Assembly: GCF_000428925.1 (NCBI RefSeq)
Contig: NZ_AUAW01000005.1
Location: forward strand, 1-64,000
Direction of reading: 5' to 3'
DNA from: Furfurilactobacillus rossiae DSM 15814
GTDB lineage: Bacteria > Bacillota > Bacilli > Lactobacillales > Lactobacillaceae
Length of the DNA: 64,000 bases
Both the position numbers and the translations under genes were made by a program. The notes below the pieces were generated by a model. That model was not told where the DNA came from. It saw nothing but the letters and a program-made list of their open reading frames with translations, and made no database searches. Shown in pieces: positions 34,487-43,943 of this stretch (its first letter is position 1; the number at the start of each line of letters is the position of its first letter).

Positions 34487-34748
34487 CGTGCGTTGGGTTG
34501 AAAACCATTTATCCGTTTGCTCATCAAACTTTCATATGAGCTTGGTGTTTGTGTCAATCTGGTGTAAGATGATTGAGCTTGAAAGCCGCAAGCAAGTTGT
34601 GGCTTTTTTGCCGTTTTTAGCCAACCAATTGAGTTAATTGGCTGACCGTTTAAATAAATGATAAGTCTATTTTTATAAAATAGCCGATATAATGAGTGAC
34701 AGCTAGCGGTGTTCTGCCATTAGCTGTCCATTTAAAAGGAGTTTCAAT
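34487..34748 (+). promoter_or_regulatory. Long kimA leader with internal terminator and second -10
   Basis: From the distal promoter the RNA meets an intrinsic terminator at 34580-34610. Beyond it lies a hairpin around CCAATT-GAGTT-AATTGG (34623-34641), a TATAAT (34688-34693), and a hairpin GACAGCTA...TTAGCTGTC (about 34699-34729) just before the binding site. The layout fits an attenuated leader or a short RNA of about 120 nt. It does not resemble the ydaO c-di-AMP riboswitch found before kimA in Bacillus. Confidence 0.5.
34580..34610 (+). terminator. Terminator inside kimA leader
   Basis: GAAAGCCGCAA and TTGTGGCTTTTTT pair over about 10 bp with a 5-base loop and a six-T tract, 140 bases before the kimA start. 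Confidence 0.8.
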
Positions 34749-36584
34749 ATGTGGCGCTATTTGAAGCGACTATTAATTGGTAAGCCGCTAAAAACTTTAG
34801 ATGAAGGCGGACAATCGCTGACTAAATTTAAGGCATTGGCCTTGCTTTCATCAGATGCACTTTCCTCAGTGGCGTATGGGACTGAACAGATTACCACGGT
34901 GTTGGTAACATTATCCGCTGCAGCAATCTGGTTCTCCCTGCCAATTGCAGGGATTGTGCTCATCTTACTGTTGGCGATTACGTTATCGTATCAACAGATT
35001 ATTCATGCCTATCCTTCTGGTGGTGGGGCGTACGTGGTTGCCACTAAAAACTGGGGTCGTCCGGCTGGATTAGTTGCTGGTGGGTCATTACTGGTTGACT
35101 ATATGCTAACCGTGGCAGTTTCTGTGACGTCAGGGACTGAAGCGATTACGTCGGCAATTCCAGCCTTGTACAATCATCAAGTTGGGATTTCCATTGTAAT
35201 TGTGTTGTTTGTTATGGCGCTCAATCTGCGTGGGATGAGCGAGTCAGCAAATTTCCTGACCGTGCCGGTGTATTTCTTCGTCGTGATGATTCTGTTAATG
35301 ATCTCTGTGGGGATTTTTAATATTGCTACAGGTCGCATTGTTTATCACGCTACGGCTGCTGTGGGGGCGCCGGTTAAAGGGATGACGGTATTACTGTTCA
35401 TCAAGGCCTTTAGTTCTGGGTCATCATCGTTAACTGGTGTTGAAGCCATCAGTAATGCGGTGCCAAATTTCAAGAAACCGAAAACAAAGAATGCTGCTGG
35501 AACACTGGCTATCATGGCTACAATTTTGGCGTTCTTCTTTGGCGGCATCACGTTCATCAACTACTGGTTGGGGATTAAGCCAATGGCGACTCAAACGGTG
35601 TTATCTCAGATTGGCGTTACTGTCTTCGGTCATGGGTTACTGTATTACCTGTTCCAAACGTCCACGGCCATGATTTTGGCGGTTGCGGCCAATACTGGTT
35701 TTTCCGCCTTCCCAATCTTAGCCTTTAACTTGGCTAAGGATAAAAACTTGCCCCATGCTTACATGGACCGCGGTGATCGGTTGGGTTATTCAAACGGGAT
35801 TATCACGTTAGCAGCGGGTGCCATTGCACTAATTGTGATTTTCCATGCGCAAACAACGCTATTGATTCCACTGTATGCGGTTGGTGTGTTCGTGCCGTTT
35901 GCCCTATCACAATCAGGGATGATTATTCATTGGCGGCGTGAGCGTGAAGGTTTCTGGCAAGGGAAAGCATTTATCAACTTTGTTGGTGCCTTTATCTCAG
36001 CTGCCATTGCCATCTTCCTGTTTGTTACTCGGTTTAGTAACGTTTGGCCTTACCCAATCGTGATGGCGTTGTTAATGTGGATGTTCCACAAGATTCATTC
36101 ACATTACATGACTGTTGCAGAACAATTGCGCGTTGCAGCTAGCGTTGAGACGAAGCCACACCACTATGACGGGGCGACTGTCATCGTGCTGGTTTCAAAC
36201 GTCACGCGGGTGACTAAGAGCGCGATTGATTACGCTGAGTCCATCGGAGATTATGTCATTGCGATGCACGTTTCGTTTGACCAGAACCCGGGTAAGGAAC
36301 GTGAGACGGTTACTGAATTTAAGCGTGACTTCCCGAATGTCCGGTTTGTGGATATTCATTCATCCTACCGTTCTGTTTCTGGGCCTGTGCTAAGGTTCTG
36401 TGATGTTATTGCCAAACGGGCGGCCGAACGAAATTACAGTACTACGGTATTGGTACCACAGTTCGTGCCTAAACGACCGTGGCAAAACATTCTGCATAAC
36501 CAAACGAGTTTACGTTTGCGCTCAGTGCTGAATTCGCGTGAAAACATCATTGTCTCCACGTATAACTACCATTTGAAACAGTAA
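34749..36584 (+). CDS. kimA: Potassium importer KimA-like (APC superfamily)
   Basis: A 611-residue transporter with about 12 membrane segments (residues about 25-450) and a C-terminal cytosolic domain of about 150 residues. Conserved stretches ALALLSSDALSSVAYGTEQI, YPSGGGAYVV, LLVDYMLTVAVSV, SSSLTGVEAISNAVP and the tail IHSSYRSVSGPV, VPQFVPKRPWQNILHNQ closely resemble Bacillus KimA (YdaO), a high-affinity K+/H+ symporter inhibited by c-di-AMP. Many annotations would call it an amino acid permease. AAAGGAG precedes the ATG. Followed by its own terminator. Confidence 0.88.
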   Translation: MWRYLKRLLIGKPLKTLDEGGQSLTKFKALALLSSDALSSVAYGTEQITTVLVTLSAAAIWFSLPIAGIVLILLLAITLSYQQIIHAYPSGGGAYVVATKNWGRPAGLVAGGSLLVDYMLTVAVSVTSGTEAITSAIPALYNHQVGISIVIVLFVMALNLRGMSESANFLTVPVYFFVVMILLMISVGIFNIATGRIVYHATAAVGAPVKGMTVLLFIKAFSSGSSSLTGVEAISNAVPNFKKPKTKNAAGTLAIMATILAFFFGGITFINYWLGIKPMATQTVLSQIGVTVFGHGLLYYLFQTSTAMILAVAANTGFSAFPILAFNLAKDKNLPHAYMDRGDRLGYSNGIITLAAGAIALIVIFHAQTTLLIPLYAVGVFVPFALSQSGMIIHWRREREGFWQGKAFINFVGAFISAAIAIFLFVTRFSNVWPYPIVMALLMWMFHKIHSHYMTVAEQLRVAASVETKPHHYDGATVIVLVSNVTRVTKSAIDYAESIGDYVIAMHVSFDQNPGKERETVTEFKRDFPNVRFVDIHSSYRSVSGPVLRFCDVIAKRAAERNYSTTVLVPQFVPKRPWQNILHNQTSLRLRSVLNSRENIIVSTYNYHLKQ

Positions 36585-36605
36585 TTAACTAAATTTTGTT
36601 TTGTG

Positions 36606-36640
36606 AAGATCTTATTCGAAATTTGAATAGGATCTTTTTT
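36606..36640 (+). terminator. Terminator after kimA
   Basis: AAGATCTTATTC and GAATAGGATCTTTTTT pair over 12 bp (one wobble) with a 7-base loop. Confidence 0.88.
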
Positions 36641-36674
36641 CATTGGCACATGTGTCGAGGCTCGTTACGCAAGC

Positions 36675-36728
36675 TTTACACAACCTATACAACACAAACA
36701 TAAGGCTTTTACGTTGATTCGCTATGCT
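36675..36728 (+). promoter_or_regulatory. PhoP-box array and promoter of pstS1
   Basis: TTTACA (36675), TATACA (36686), AACATA (36697) and TTTACG (36708) recur every 11 bp, the arrangement of PhoP-type response regulator sites. A TATGCT -10 lies at 36723-36728. The same arrangement, with the same weak third repeat, precedes the pst operon at 47354. Confidence 0.75.
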
Positions 36729-36779
36729 TAGTTCAACGGGTAAGGCAGGTTGTTACTCAAAAAATGTGGGGGTTAGATT

Positions 36780-37670
36780 ATGAAAAAAGCAGCTTTAGTG
36801 AGTGTCCTGGGATTGAGTTTGGTATTTACCTTGGCAGGCTGTCAGTCAGCTAAGCATACAAATGTTGCGAGTGCCGATAAGAAGATTTCTGGCAAGGTTG
36901 TCGCGGTTGGATCTACTGCACTTCAACCTCTAGTAGAACAGGCGGGACAAACATTTCAGGATGATCATTCAGGTGTCACCATTAATGTCCAAGGCGGCGG
37001 TTCCGGTGCCGGATTAGGTCAGGTATCCAAGGGCGCCGTTAACATTGGTAACTCTGATTTGTTTGCTGAAGAACAAAAGGGCCTTAACACCGCTGGGATG
37101 GTCGACCATCGTGTGGCCGTGGTCGGGATGGCACCGGTGGTAAATCCTGATACGAATGTGAAGAACGTGACCAAACAACAGTTGAAGGATATTTTCACTG
37201 GCAAAATCGACAACTGGAAAGCAGTTGGTGGTAAGGACGAAAAAATTGTCATTATTAATCGTGCTAAGGGATCAGGTACCCGTGCAACTTTTGAAAAATT
37301 CGGGCTCGATGGCCAACAGGCTGCTCAAAGTCAAGAACAAGACTCTAATGGGACTGTTCAAAAGATTGTTAAAACGACACCTGGTGCCATTAGTTATCTT
37401 GCTTTTTCATACATTAAGCCGGACATGCAAGCACTCAGTATCGACCACGTTAAGCCAACGGATGCGAATGTTGCTGATAATCACTGGAAGATCTGGTCCT
37501 ATGAACACATGTACACCAAAGGTAAGGCTAGCCTCGCCACAAAGACCTTTATTAAATTTATGACGAGCAATGCTATTCAAAAGCACCTCGTTAAAAAGCT
37601 TGGCTACATTCAACTGACGAGCATGCATGTCAGTCGTGATGTGAATGGCAACATGCACAAGGGCGCTTAG
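36780..37670 (+). CDS. pstS: Phosphate-binding lipoprotein PstS (orphan copy)
   Basis: A 296-residue substrate-binding protein. The lipoprotein signal peptide ends in the lipobox LAGC (Cys about residue 21). Phosphate-site motifs AVGSTALQPLV, VQGGGSGAGL, NIGNSD and NRAKGSGTRATFEKF are all present. It captures phosphate outside the membrane for a Pst transporter, presumably the PstCAB encoded about 11 kb downstream, since no permease genes adjoin it. AAAAAATG-context start with GGGGG upstream. Ends at its own terminator. Confidence 0.92.
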   Translation: MKKAALVSVLGLSLVFTLAGCQSAKHTNVASADKKISGKVVAVGSTALQPLVEQAGQTFQDDHSGVTINVQGGGSGAGLGQVSKGAVNIGNSDLFAEEQKGLNTAGMVDHRVAVVGMAPVVNPDTNVKNVTKQQLKDIFTGKIDNWKAVGGKDEKIVIINRAKGSGTRATFEKFGLDGQQAAQSQEQDSNGTVQKIVKTTPGAISYLAFSYIKPDMQALSIDHVKPTDANVADNHWKIWSYEHMYTKGKASLATKTFIKFMTSNAIQKHLVKKLGYIQLTSMHVSRDVNGNMHKGA

Positions 37671-37703
37671 AAAAGCGAATTCAAAAGTATATTTTTAGAG
37701 ATT

Positions 37704-37748
37704 AAAAACGTTCTTACTCTGCATAGATTGCAAAGTGAGAACGTTTTT
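37704..37748. terminator. Shared terminator of pstS1 and yigZ
   Basis: AAAAACGTTCTTACT and AGTGAGAACGTTTTT pair over about 15 bp; it lies between two converging genes and has A and T tracts on both sides. Confidence 0.88.
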
Positions 37749-37785
37749 GGTCATTAAATGTATTTTGATCAAGGCTTTACGGGCA

Positions 37786-38430
37786 TTATTTTGACACAGC
37801 ATAAGGAACTTCTGCGAATTCTTCGTTGATTTTCTTGAGTTGTGCTTGACCGTTCGTTTTGCTAGTTAGTTCAGTAGCAAATTGAATATCATCAGCACCA
37901 ACAAGAATTATAACTGTGACAGCGACACCGTAGTCGGTCCCAACAATTTGGTCGACACGATCAGTCAACCAAGCATTTAGTGGTTCAGCCTGTTTGTAGT
38001 CCAAAGTAATCTCATATCGTGTTAAAGCTTTTCGCTCCACGATTGGCGCATCTTGAATAGCCAAACTGGCGGAACTGCCATACGCACGAATGAGGCCACC
38101 AGCACCCAGCTTGATTCCGCCGAAGAATCGGGTAACCACAATAATAACGTTGTGCAGATGCTGTTGCTGGATGACATTTAGAATTGGTGATCCGGCCGTC
38201 CCGACAGGTTCACCAGCGTCACTTTGGCGAGTTAATTCATCGTGGTCACCGGCCACGTAGGCGTAGGCAGCGTGATTAGCCTTAGCGTGTTGGGCTTGGA
38301 CTTGATCCAGAATGTTTGTTGCATCTGTTTCGGTTGTGATTGGCGCAGCATAACCGATAAAGCGCGATTTTTTAATGGTTTGTTCAGCTTCGTGAGCGGT
38401 GGCAAGGGAAAGAAAAGGAAATTCTGACAT
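37786..38430 (-). CDS. YigZ/IMPACT family protein
   Basis: A 214-residue UPF0029/IMPACT family protein. The N-terminal domain carries KKSRFIGYAAPI, HAAYAYVAGDHDELTRQSDDGEP-like text (here SDAGEPVGTAGSPIL) and RFFGGIKLGAGGLIRAYG; the C-terminal domain is the ferredoxin-like YigZ part. Family role in bacteria is unclear (ribosome or translation related by analogy with eukaryotic IMPACT). GGAGG precedes the ATG. It is divergent from comFA. Confidence 0.88.
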   Translation of the reverse strand: MSEFPFLSLATAHEAEQTIKKSRFIGYAAPITTETDATNILDQVQAQHAKANHAAYAYVAGDHDELTRQSDAGEPVGTAGSPILNVIQQQHLHNVIIVVTRFFGGIKLGAGGLIRAYGSSASLAIQDAPIVERKALTRYEITLDYKQAEPLNAWLTDRVDQIVGTDYGVAVTVIILVGADDIQFATELTSKTNGQAQLKKINEEFAEVPYAVSK

Positions 38431-38514
38431 TTTTGTCCTCCAACAAATAAATCTGTTTAAAAATACGTATGTAAGGTTATGAACGAGATAATGCTTAAAA
38501 AGCGGGGATGAACG

Positions 38515-39852
38515 ATGAATGAAGAATTATTTGGTCGTCAATTAACGGTCACACAATTGCCGCCGACTTTTGAACCAACAGATCCGCGAATCGTGTCGCG
38601 ACCTGCAATGACGATCAGCGGTCGGTGGGTTCGTTGTGAACGATGCCATCAGCAACTTGAAAAAGCTCATGTGGCATTGCCAGCAGGCGGCTACTATTGT
38701 CCAGATTGCCTGGCACTGGGACGAATTACGAGTCGTCAGTCGTTACTGACAATTCCTGAGCCCAATGCATTTCCGCCACAAAGGAACACACTGACGTGGG
38801 CGGGATCACTGACGCGATTACAACAAATTTGTGCGCAGGATGTTCAGAGTGTCTTCGTCAAACGCAAGCGCCATTTGTTATGGGCGGTTACGGGGGCGGG
38901 CAAAACTGAGATGCTGTTTTTGGGATTGGCAGATGCGCTCAAACGTGGTGATCGGGTAGCAGTTGCCTCACCGCGAGTAGACGTGTGTATTGAATTGTTT
39001 CCACGTTTTCAACAAGCGTTTACAAATACGTCAATGGTTTTGCTCCATGGTCAGCAAACGGAACCTTATCGATACTGCCAGTTTACCGTGTGTACGACGC
39101 ATCAACTGCTTCGATTTTATCATGCTTTTGATATTTTGGTGGTTGATGAAGTTGATGCCTTTCCGTTTGCACAAAACAAGCAATTAATGTTTGCCGTTGA
39201 TCAAGCCATTAAACCTAATGGTGCTTGCCTATACCTAACCGCCACACCGGGGACTGAACTGATGCACGCCGTGACTAGGCGGCAATTAACGATGAGTTAC
39301 TTGCCGTTACGATTTCATGGGCATCTGCTGCCTGAAATCCAGTGTCGAGGAGCGTGGCACTGGCGTGAAAAATTACGTCGTGGACGCTTACCGACGGCTC
39401 TGCAAGTTGCCATTACAGCCCGCCTGCGTCAGCACAAACGCTTTTTGCTTTTTGTCCCGCATGTGGCACAATTGCCAGATGTTGCCGCGGCAATCAGACG
39501 CTTTGCACCCAAGGCGTCGTTTGTCACTGTTCATGCGGCAGATGGAGAACGGGTTGAGAAGGTGGCTGCAATGCGTCAAAAGAAAGTGGATTTTTTAGTA
39601 ACGACCACCATTTTGGAACGGGGAGTGACGTTTCCGGACATTGATGTGTTGGTGCTAGGCGCTGACGACGCGGTTTTTTCCACGGCAGCGCTAGTGCAAA
39701 TCGCCGGTCGTGCGGGCAGAAACGCAGCGGCACCGGACGGGAAAGTTATTTATTGGATTGAACAAACAACGCTTACGCTGCGCCGGGCAATCCGTCAGAT
39801 TCAAGTTGTGAACCAAAAGGGAAGGCGGTTACCCGAATGGCGTCATGCCTGA
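38515..39852 (+). CDS. comFA: Competence helicase ComFA
   Basis: A 445-residue DEAD-box-like ATPase of the DNA uptake machinery. N-terminal four-Cys zinc finger (CERCHQQL ... YYCPDCL, about 43-65), Walker A AVTGAGKTEM (about 123), DEVD box (VVDEVDAFPF), TATPG motif III and helicase C-terminal motif QIAGRAGRN. It drives transforming DNA across the membrane. Sigma-H control is expected from family knowledge. It overlaps comFC by 16 bases. Confidence 0.93.
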   Translation: MNEELFGRQLTVTQLPPTFEPTDPRIVSRPAMTISGRWVRCERCHQQLEKAHVALPAGGYYCPDCLALGRITSRQSLLTIPEPNAFPPQRNTLTWAGSLTRLQQICAQDVQSVFVKRKRHLLWAVTGAGKTEMLFLGLADALKRGDRVAVASPRVDVCIELFPRFQQAFTNTSMVLLHGQQTEPYRYCQFTVCTTHQLLRFYHAFDILVVDEVDAFPFAQNKQLMFAVDQAIKPNGACLYLTATPGTELMHAVTRRQLTMSYLPLRFHGHLLPEIQCRGAWHWREKLRRGRLPTALQVAITARLRQHKRFLLFVPHVAQLPDVAAAIRRFAPKASFVTVHAADGERVEKVAAMRQKKVDFLVTTTILERGVTFPDIDVLVLGADDAVFSTAALVQIAGRAGRNAAAPDGKVIYWIEQTTLTLRRAIRQIQVVNQKGRRLPEWRHA

Positions 39853-40547
39853 TGTGTCAAAAGAGGTTACCCAGGACCTTGACCATTCGTGAGATATTAA
39901 GTTGGCGAAAAGTGACGGCTGATACGATTTGTGAGACCTGTAAGGCCGCTTTTACTGTCATTAACGAATCAAAAGCGTGTCCTCAATGTGGTCGAAATCA
40001 GGCAAATCAGGAGATTTGTCAGGATTGCCAACGTTGGCACTTAATGCCGAATACATTAAAGATCAAAAACCGTGGTTTATTTCAATACACTCCGACCATG
40101 CATGATTACATGCATCAGTATAAATTCAATGGTGATTTGAGATTGGCAAAGGTTTTCCAACATGCAGTACAACTGGCTGTTGATGCGGCTCAAGTGGATG
40201 TTGTGATACCAGTACCAGTGTCAGACACAACGTTTGACCACCGCGGGTTTAATCAATCAGCCGAGTTATTGCAATTGATTGTGGAGAATCGCCATCATCC
40301 AGTTGTTTGTCCTGCCTTAAAAGTAGTTACGCGCGACAAACAGCAGCAATCTAAGCAAGGACGAAAAGACCGGATGACTCGTACTCAACCGTTCGTAATT
40401 GATCCTAACTATGTAGAAAAATTACGAGGCAATAAAATTTTAATCTTTGATGATGTCTATACGACTGGCCGAACGCTACACTTTGCAGCACAGGCGTTGC
40501 AAACGGTTGAAGCCACTTCACTGATAGGGCTTACATTAGCAAGATGA
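39837..40547 (+). CDS. comFC: ComF family phosphoribosyltransferase-like protein
   Basis: A 236-residue ComFC. Cys-rich N-terminus (CLMCQKRL, CETC, CPQCGRNQANQEICQDC) forms zinc fingers, and the C-terminal type I phosphoribosyltransferase fold keeps the PRPP loop ILIFDDVYTTGRTL (about 203-216). It is needed for transformation with ComFA and ComFA-DprA. Starts inside the comFA end, so translation is coupled. Confidence 0.92.
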   Translation: MASCLMCQKRLPRTLTIREILSWRKVTADTICETCKAAFTVINESKACPQCGRNQANQEICQDCQRWHLMPNTLKIKNRGLFQYTPTMHDYMHQYKFNGDLRLAKVFQHAVQLAVDAAQVDVVIPVPVSDTTFDHRGFNQSAELLQLIVENRHHPVVCPALKVVTRDKQQQSKQGRKDRMTRTQPFVIDPNYVEKLRGNKILIFDDVYTTGRTLHFAAQALQTVEATSLIGLTLAR

Positions 40548-40569
40548 CAGTCTTTAAGAGGGATATCCG

Positions 40570-40598
40570 TTGAGAGTTTGGAGCGGGTTGGTTATAAT
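40570..40598 (+). promoter_or_regulatory. Promoter of hpf
   Basis: TTGAGA (40570-40575), 17-base spacer, TATAAT (40593-40598). The leader of about 120 bases contains the hairpins TGGATGGCGTCGTCCA (about 40649-40664) and CCCGC-ATA-GCGGG (40682-40694). Confidence 0.8.
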
Positions 40599-40721
40599 GA
40601 AACTACAGATAGAGATAGAGTGGTCCTATCGAAATCAATTCATGTTTGGATGGCGTCGTCCACATGTGAATCTAAAAGCCCCCGCATAGCGGGAACTTAG
40701 TTCGGAAGGGAGCGAAGTTTT

Positions 40722-41279
40722 ATGTTAGATGTACAAACTCGTGGAGAAAACATCTCTGTAACCGATGCACTCAGGGACTACGTAGATAAAAAGGTGACTA
40801 AAATTGGCCGTTACTTAGAGCCAAATGTTAGCGCTATTGCGCATGCAAACTTGCGCGTTTATCCCAACAAGACCGCTAAAGCGGAAGTCACCATTCCATT
40901 GCCTTACTTAACATTACGGGCAGAGGAAACTTCTGATGACTTGTACAAGAGTATTGATACCATGTCAGATCGACTGGAACGTCAAATTCGGAAGTACAAG
41001 ACAAAGGTTAACCGGAAGTCCCGTGAAAAGGGCTACAAAGGCTTAGACTTCCGTCCAGATGAAGAAGCAACACCAACCCAGCCAGAAACTCGGTTTGATG
41101 TTGTGCGGACCAAGAGTTTGCAGTTGAAACCAATGGACAATGAAGAAGCAATTCTTCAGATGGATCTGTTGGGACACGACTTCTTCATTTACCAGGACGC
41201 AGAGACGGATGAAGTAAATGTTGTTTATCGTCGTAATGACGGTCGCTATGGTTTACTTCAGGCTGGTTCAAACGACTAG
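40722..41279 (+). CDS. hpf: Ribosome hibernation promoting factor (long form)
   Basis: A 185-residue long-type HPF. The N-terminal S30AE domain (about 1-100; TRGENISVTDALRDYVDKKV, RVYPNKTAKAEVTIPLP) blocks the decoding site; the C-terminal domain (about 125-182; VVRTKSLQLKPMDNEEAILQMDLLGHDFFIY) dimerises to form 100S ribosomes. GGAAGGGAG precedes the ATG. Own promoter and terminator. Confidence 0.95.
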   Translation: MLDVQTRGENISVTDALRDYVDKKVTKIGRYLEPNVSAIAHANLRVYPNKTAKAEVTIPLPYLTLRAEETSDDLYKSIDTMSDRLERQIRKYKTKVNRKSREKGYKGLDFRPDEEATPTQPETRFDVVRTKSLQLKPMDNEEAILQMDLLGHDFFIYQDAETDEVNVVYRRNDGRYGLLQAGSND

Positions 41280-41330
41280 TACCGTCACAATCATCGAATA
41301 ATTTAATTTTGTTTTACCTTACCCACCGTT

Positions 41331-41357
41331 ATGGACAGTGTCCGCAACGGTGGGTTT
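41331..41357 (+). terminator. Terminator after hpf
   Basis: CCCACCGTT and AACGGTGGG form a 9-10 bp G/C-rich stem followed by TTTTGTTTGGTTTTTT. Confidence 0.88.
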
Positions 41358-41395
41358 TGTTTGGTTTTTTTCTGATTGGTTTAAGCTGAATGTGT

Positions 41396-41423
41396 TTGCA
41401 ATGAGAAACTTAAATGATAGAAT
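41396..41423 (+). promoter_or_regulatory. Promoter of secA
   Basis: TTGCAA (41396-41401), 16-base spacer, TAGAAT (41418-41423), 67 bases before the secA ATG. Confidence 0.65.
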
Positions 41424-41489
41424 GAATACCTGATAGACTGCACTAGTTGCAACGTTTAACGCGTTTTTAGGGAAGGATAAAGTTACAAC

Positions 41490-43853
41490 ATGCCAAATGT
41501 ATTAAAACGCTGGGTTGAATCTGATGCCCGGAAAGTTACGCGTTTAGGCCACACAGCCGATAAGGTGATGGCTTACGAAGATGAATACGCAAAATTAAGT
41601 GATGAAGATTTACAGGCTAAGACGCCTGAATTTAAAGAACGCTACAAAAAGGGTGAAAGTCTTGATGACTTATTACCTGAAGCATTTGCGGTAGCACGTG
41701 AAGGGGCCAAACGTGTTTTAGGTTTGTTCCCATTCCGCGTTCAAATTATGGGGGGCATCGTGCTCCATAATGGGGATATTGCTGAAATGAAAACCGGTGA
41801 AGGGAAGACGTTGACGGCGACCATGCCTGTTTACCTTAACGCGTTGACCGGTGATGGTGTTCACGTTGTTACGGTTAACGAATACCTGTCAGAGCGTGAT
41901 GCTACTGAAATGGGTGAACTGTATAACTGGCTTGGTCTGAGTGTTGGGATTAATGGCTCTGAGAAGTCAGCTGAAGAAAAGCGGGAAGCCTACAATGCTG
42001 ATATTACCTATTCAACCAACGGTGAAATTGGGTTCGATTATTTGCGTGACAACATGGTTGTTTACAAAGAGGACCAAGTGCAACGTGGCTTGAACTTCGC
42101 CATTATTGATGAAGTTGACTCCATTTTGATCGATGAGTCACGGACACCGCTGATTATTTCAGGTGGTTCAGCTGGTAATACGAATTTGTACGAACGTGCT
42201 GATCGGTTTGCCAAAACGCTACGTGAAAAGAGTGATTATAAGGTTGACCTGGAATCCAAGACGGTTTCGTTAACGGATGAAGGGAATCGTAAAGCAGAAG
42301 AATACTTCGGCTTGGACAACCTTTATGACACTGAAAACACAGCTTTAACTCACCATTTGGATCAAGCTTTACGTGCTAACTACATCATGTTTAACAACAA
42401 GGACTATGTGGTTCAAGACGGTGAAGTTCAAATCGTGGATTCATTTACTGGTCGAATTATGGAAGGCCGTCGTTTCTCAGATGGTTTGCATCAGGCTCTG
42501 GAAGCTAAAGAGCATGTGGACATTCAAGAAGAAACCAAGACAATGGCCAACATCACGTACCAGAACTTATTCCGGATGTATAACAAACTTTCAGGGATGA
42601 CTGGGACAGCCAAGACGGAACAGGAAGAATTCCGTGAGATTTACAACATGGAAGTTATTTCAATTCCAACCAACCGGCCGGTTATTCGTAAGGATGAGCC
42701 TGATTTACTGTACCCAAGCTTGAAGAGCAAGTTTAACGCGGTTATTAACGAAATCGTTAAACTTCACAAAAAGGGTCAACCCATGTTAATTGGGACGGTG
42801 GCCGTTGAAACCTCTGAATACTTGTCACATCAATTAGATCAGCTGGGCATTCCTCATAATGTTTTGAATGCCAAAAATCACGCGCGTGAGGCCGAAATCA
42901 TCATGAATGCCGGTCAAAAGGGTGCCGTTACGATTGCCACTAACATGGCTGGTCGTGGGACGGATATCAAGCTCGGACCTGGTGTTAAAGAAGTTGGCGG
43001 ATTAGCCGTTATTGGGACTGAACGACATGAGTCACGACGGATTGATAATCAGCTTCGTGGCCGTTCCGGTCGTCAAGGTGACCCTGGTTTTTCACAATTC
43101 TATTTGTCATTGGAAGATGACTTAATGCTACGGTTTGGTTCAGATCGAGTTAAGGCTATCTTGCAACGGATGAACGTGGAAGATGACGATGCGGTAATTA
43201 AGAGTCGACTCATTACACGTCAGGTCGAATCAGCCCAGAAACGTGTTGAAGGGAATAACTACGACTCACGTAAAAATGTCCTGCAATATGATGATGTTAT
43301 GCGTGAGCAACGTGAAGTTATTTATAAGCAACGGCAGTTAGTTATCAACGAACCGGATGACCTTAAGTGGGTAATCATGCCGATGATTCAACGGACAGTT
43401 AACCGGATTGTTGATATGCATACTAATGGTGACCAAAAGAAGTGGGAACTTGACAGTATTGTTGACTTTGCCCGTTCAGCAATGGTTAATGACGATGCGA
43501 TTTCAGAGGATGATTTAAAAGGCAAGTCTGCTGAAGAAATCAAGTCGTATCTGATGGATCAGGCTGAAACTGTGTACAAGGATAAACAAAAGCAACTTTA
43601 TGACCCTAGTCAAATGCTTGAATTTGAAAAGGTGGTTGTGTTGCGTTGTGTGGACTCTCATTGGACAGATCACATTGATACGTTGGATCAACTACGTCAG
43701 TCCATTCAGTTGCGTGGTTATGGTCAGTTGAACCCGTTGATTGAATATCAGAGTAATGCGTTTACCATGTTTGAAGAAATGATTTCCGATATTGAATACG
43801 ATGCAACCCGTCTGTTCATGAAGAGTGAAATTCGTCAAAATATGGAACGGTAA
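41490..43853 (+). CDS. secA: Preprotein translocase ATPase SecA
   Basis: A 787-residue SecA motor. Walker A is [11 protein letters not shown] (about 97-107), [10 protein letters not shown] is the DEAD-type box, and [15 protein letters not shown] and [13 protein letters not shown] are family signatures. The protein ends ...[12 protein letters not shown] and lacks the C-terminal zinc-binding SEC-C motif, as in many lactobacilli. It pushes unfolded preproteins through SecYEG. Sits directly before prfB, conserved order. Confidence 0.97.
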   Translation: MPNVLKRWVESDARKVTRLGHTADKVMAYEDEYAKLSDEDLQAKTPEFKERYKKGESLDDLLPEAFAVAREGAKRVLGLFPFRVQIMGGIVLHNGDIAEMKTGEGKTLTATMPVYLNALTGDGVHVVTVNEYLSERDATEMGELYNWLGLSVGINGSEKSAEEKREAYNADITYSTNGEIGFDYLRDNMVVYKEDQVQRGLNFAIIDEVDSILIDESRTPLIISGGSAGNTNLYERADRFAKTLREKSDYKVDLESKTVSLTDEGNRKAEEYFGLDNLYDTENTALTHHLDQALRANYIMFNNKDYVVQDGEVQIVDSFTGRIMEGRRFSDGLHQALEAKEHVDIQEETKTMANITYQNLFRMYNKLSGMTGTAKTEQEEFREIYNMEVISIPTNRPVIRKDEPDLLYPSLKSKFNAVINEIVKLHKKGQPMLIGTVAVETSEYLSHQLDQLGIPHNVLNAKNHAREAEIIMNAGQKGAVTIATNMAGRGTDIKLGPGVKEVGGLAVIGTERHESRRIDNQLRGRSGRQGDPGFSQFYLSLEDDLMLRFGSDRVKAILQRMNVEDDDAVIKSRLITRQVESAQKRVEGNNYDSRKNVLQYDDVMREQREVIYKQRQLVINEPDDLKWVIMPMIQRTVNRIVDMHTNGDQKKWELDSIVDFARSAMVNDDAISEDDLKGKSAEEIKSYLMDQAETVYKDKQKQLYDPSQMLEFEKVVVLRCVDSHWTDHIDTLDQLRQSIQLRGYGQLNPLIEYQSNAFTMFEEMISDIEYDATRLFMKSEIRQNMER

Positions 43854-43869
43854 TAAGTACAAACACTTA

Positions 43870-43910
43870 GAAGGACTGTCTCACCTTGTTTACAGGTATG
43901 ACAGTCCTTC
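43870..43910 (+). terminator. Possible terminator between secA and prfB
   Basis: GAAGGACTGTC and GACAGTCCTTC form an 11-bp perfect stem with a 19-base loop. No long T tract follows, so efficiency is doubtful. Confidence 0.5.
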
Positions 43911-43943
43911 ATTGTTAATTAAACAAAGATAAGGAGTGAGCAT

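Noticed and set aside
34487-34748. ydaO-type c-di-AMP riboswitch before kimA
   Set aside because: The conserved blocks of that riboswitch are not present; only promoter, hairpins and a terminator can be supported.
38470-38514. Sigma-H promoter for comFA
   Set aside because: AACGAGATAATGC is suggestive, but I could not match it to a reliable consensus with a second element.
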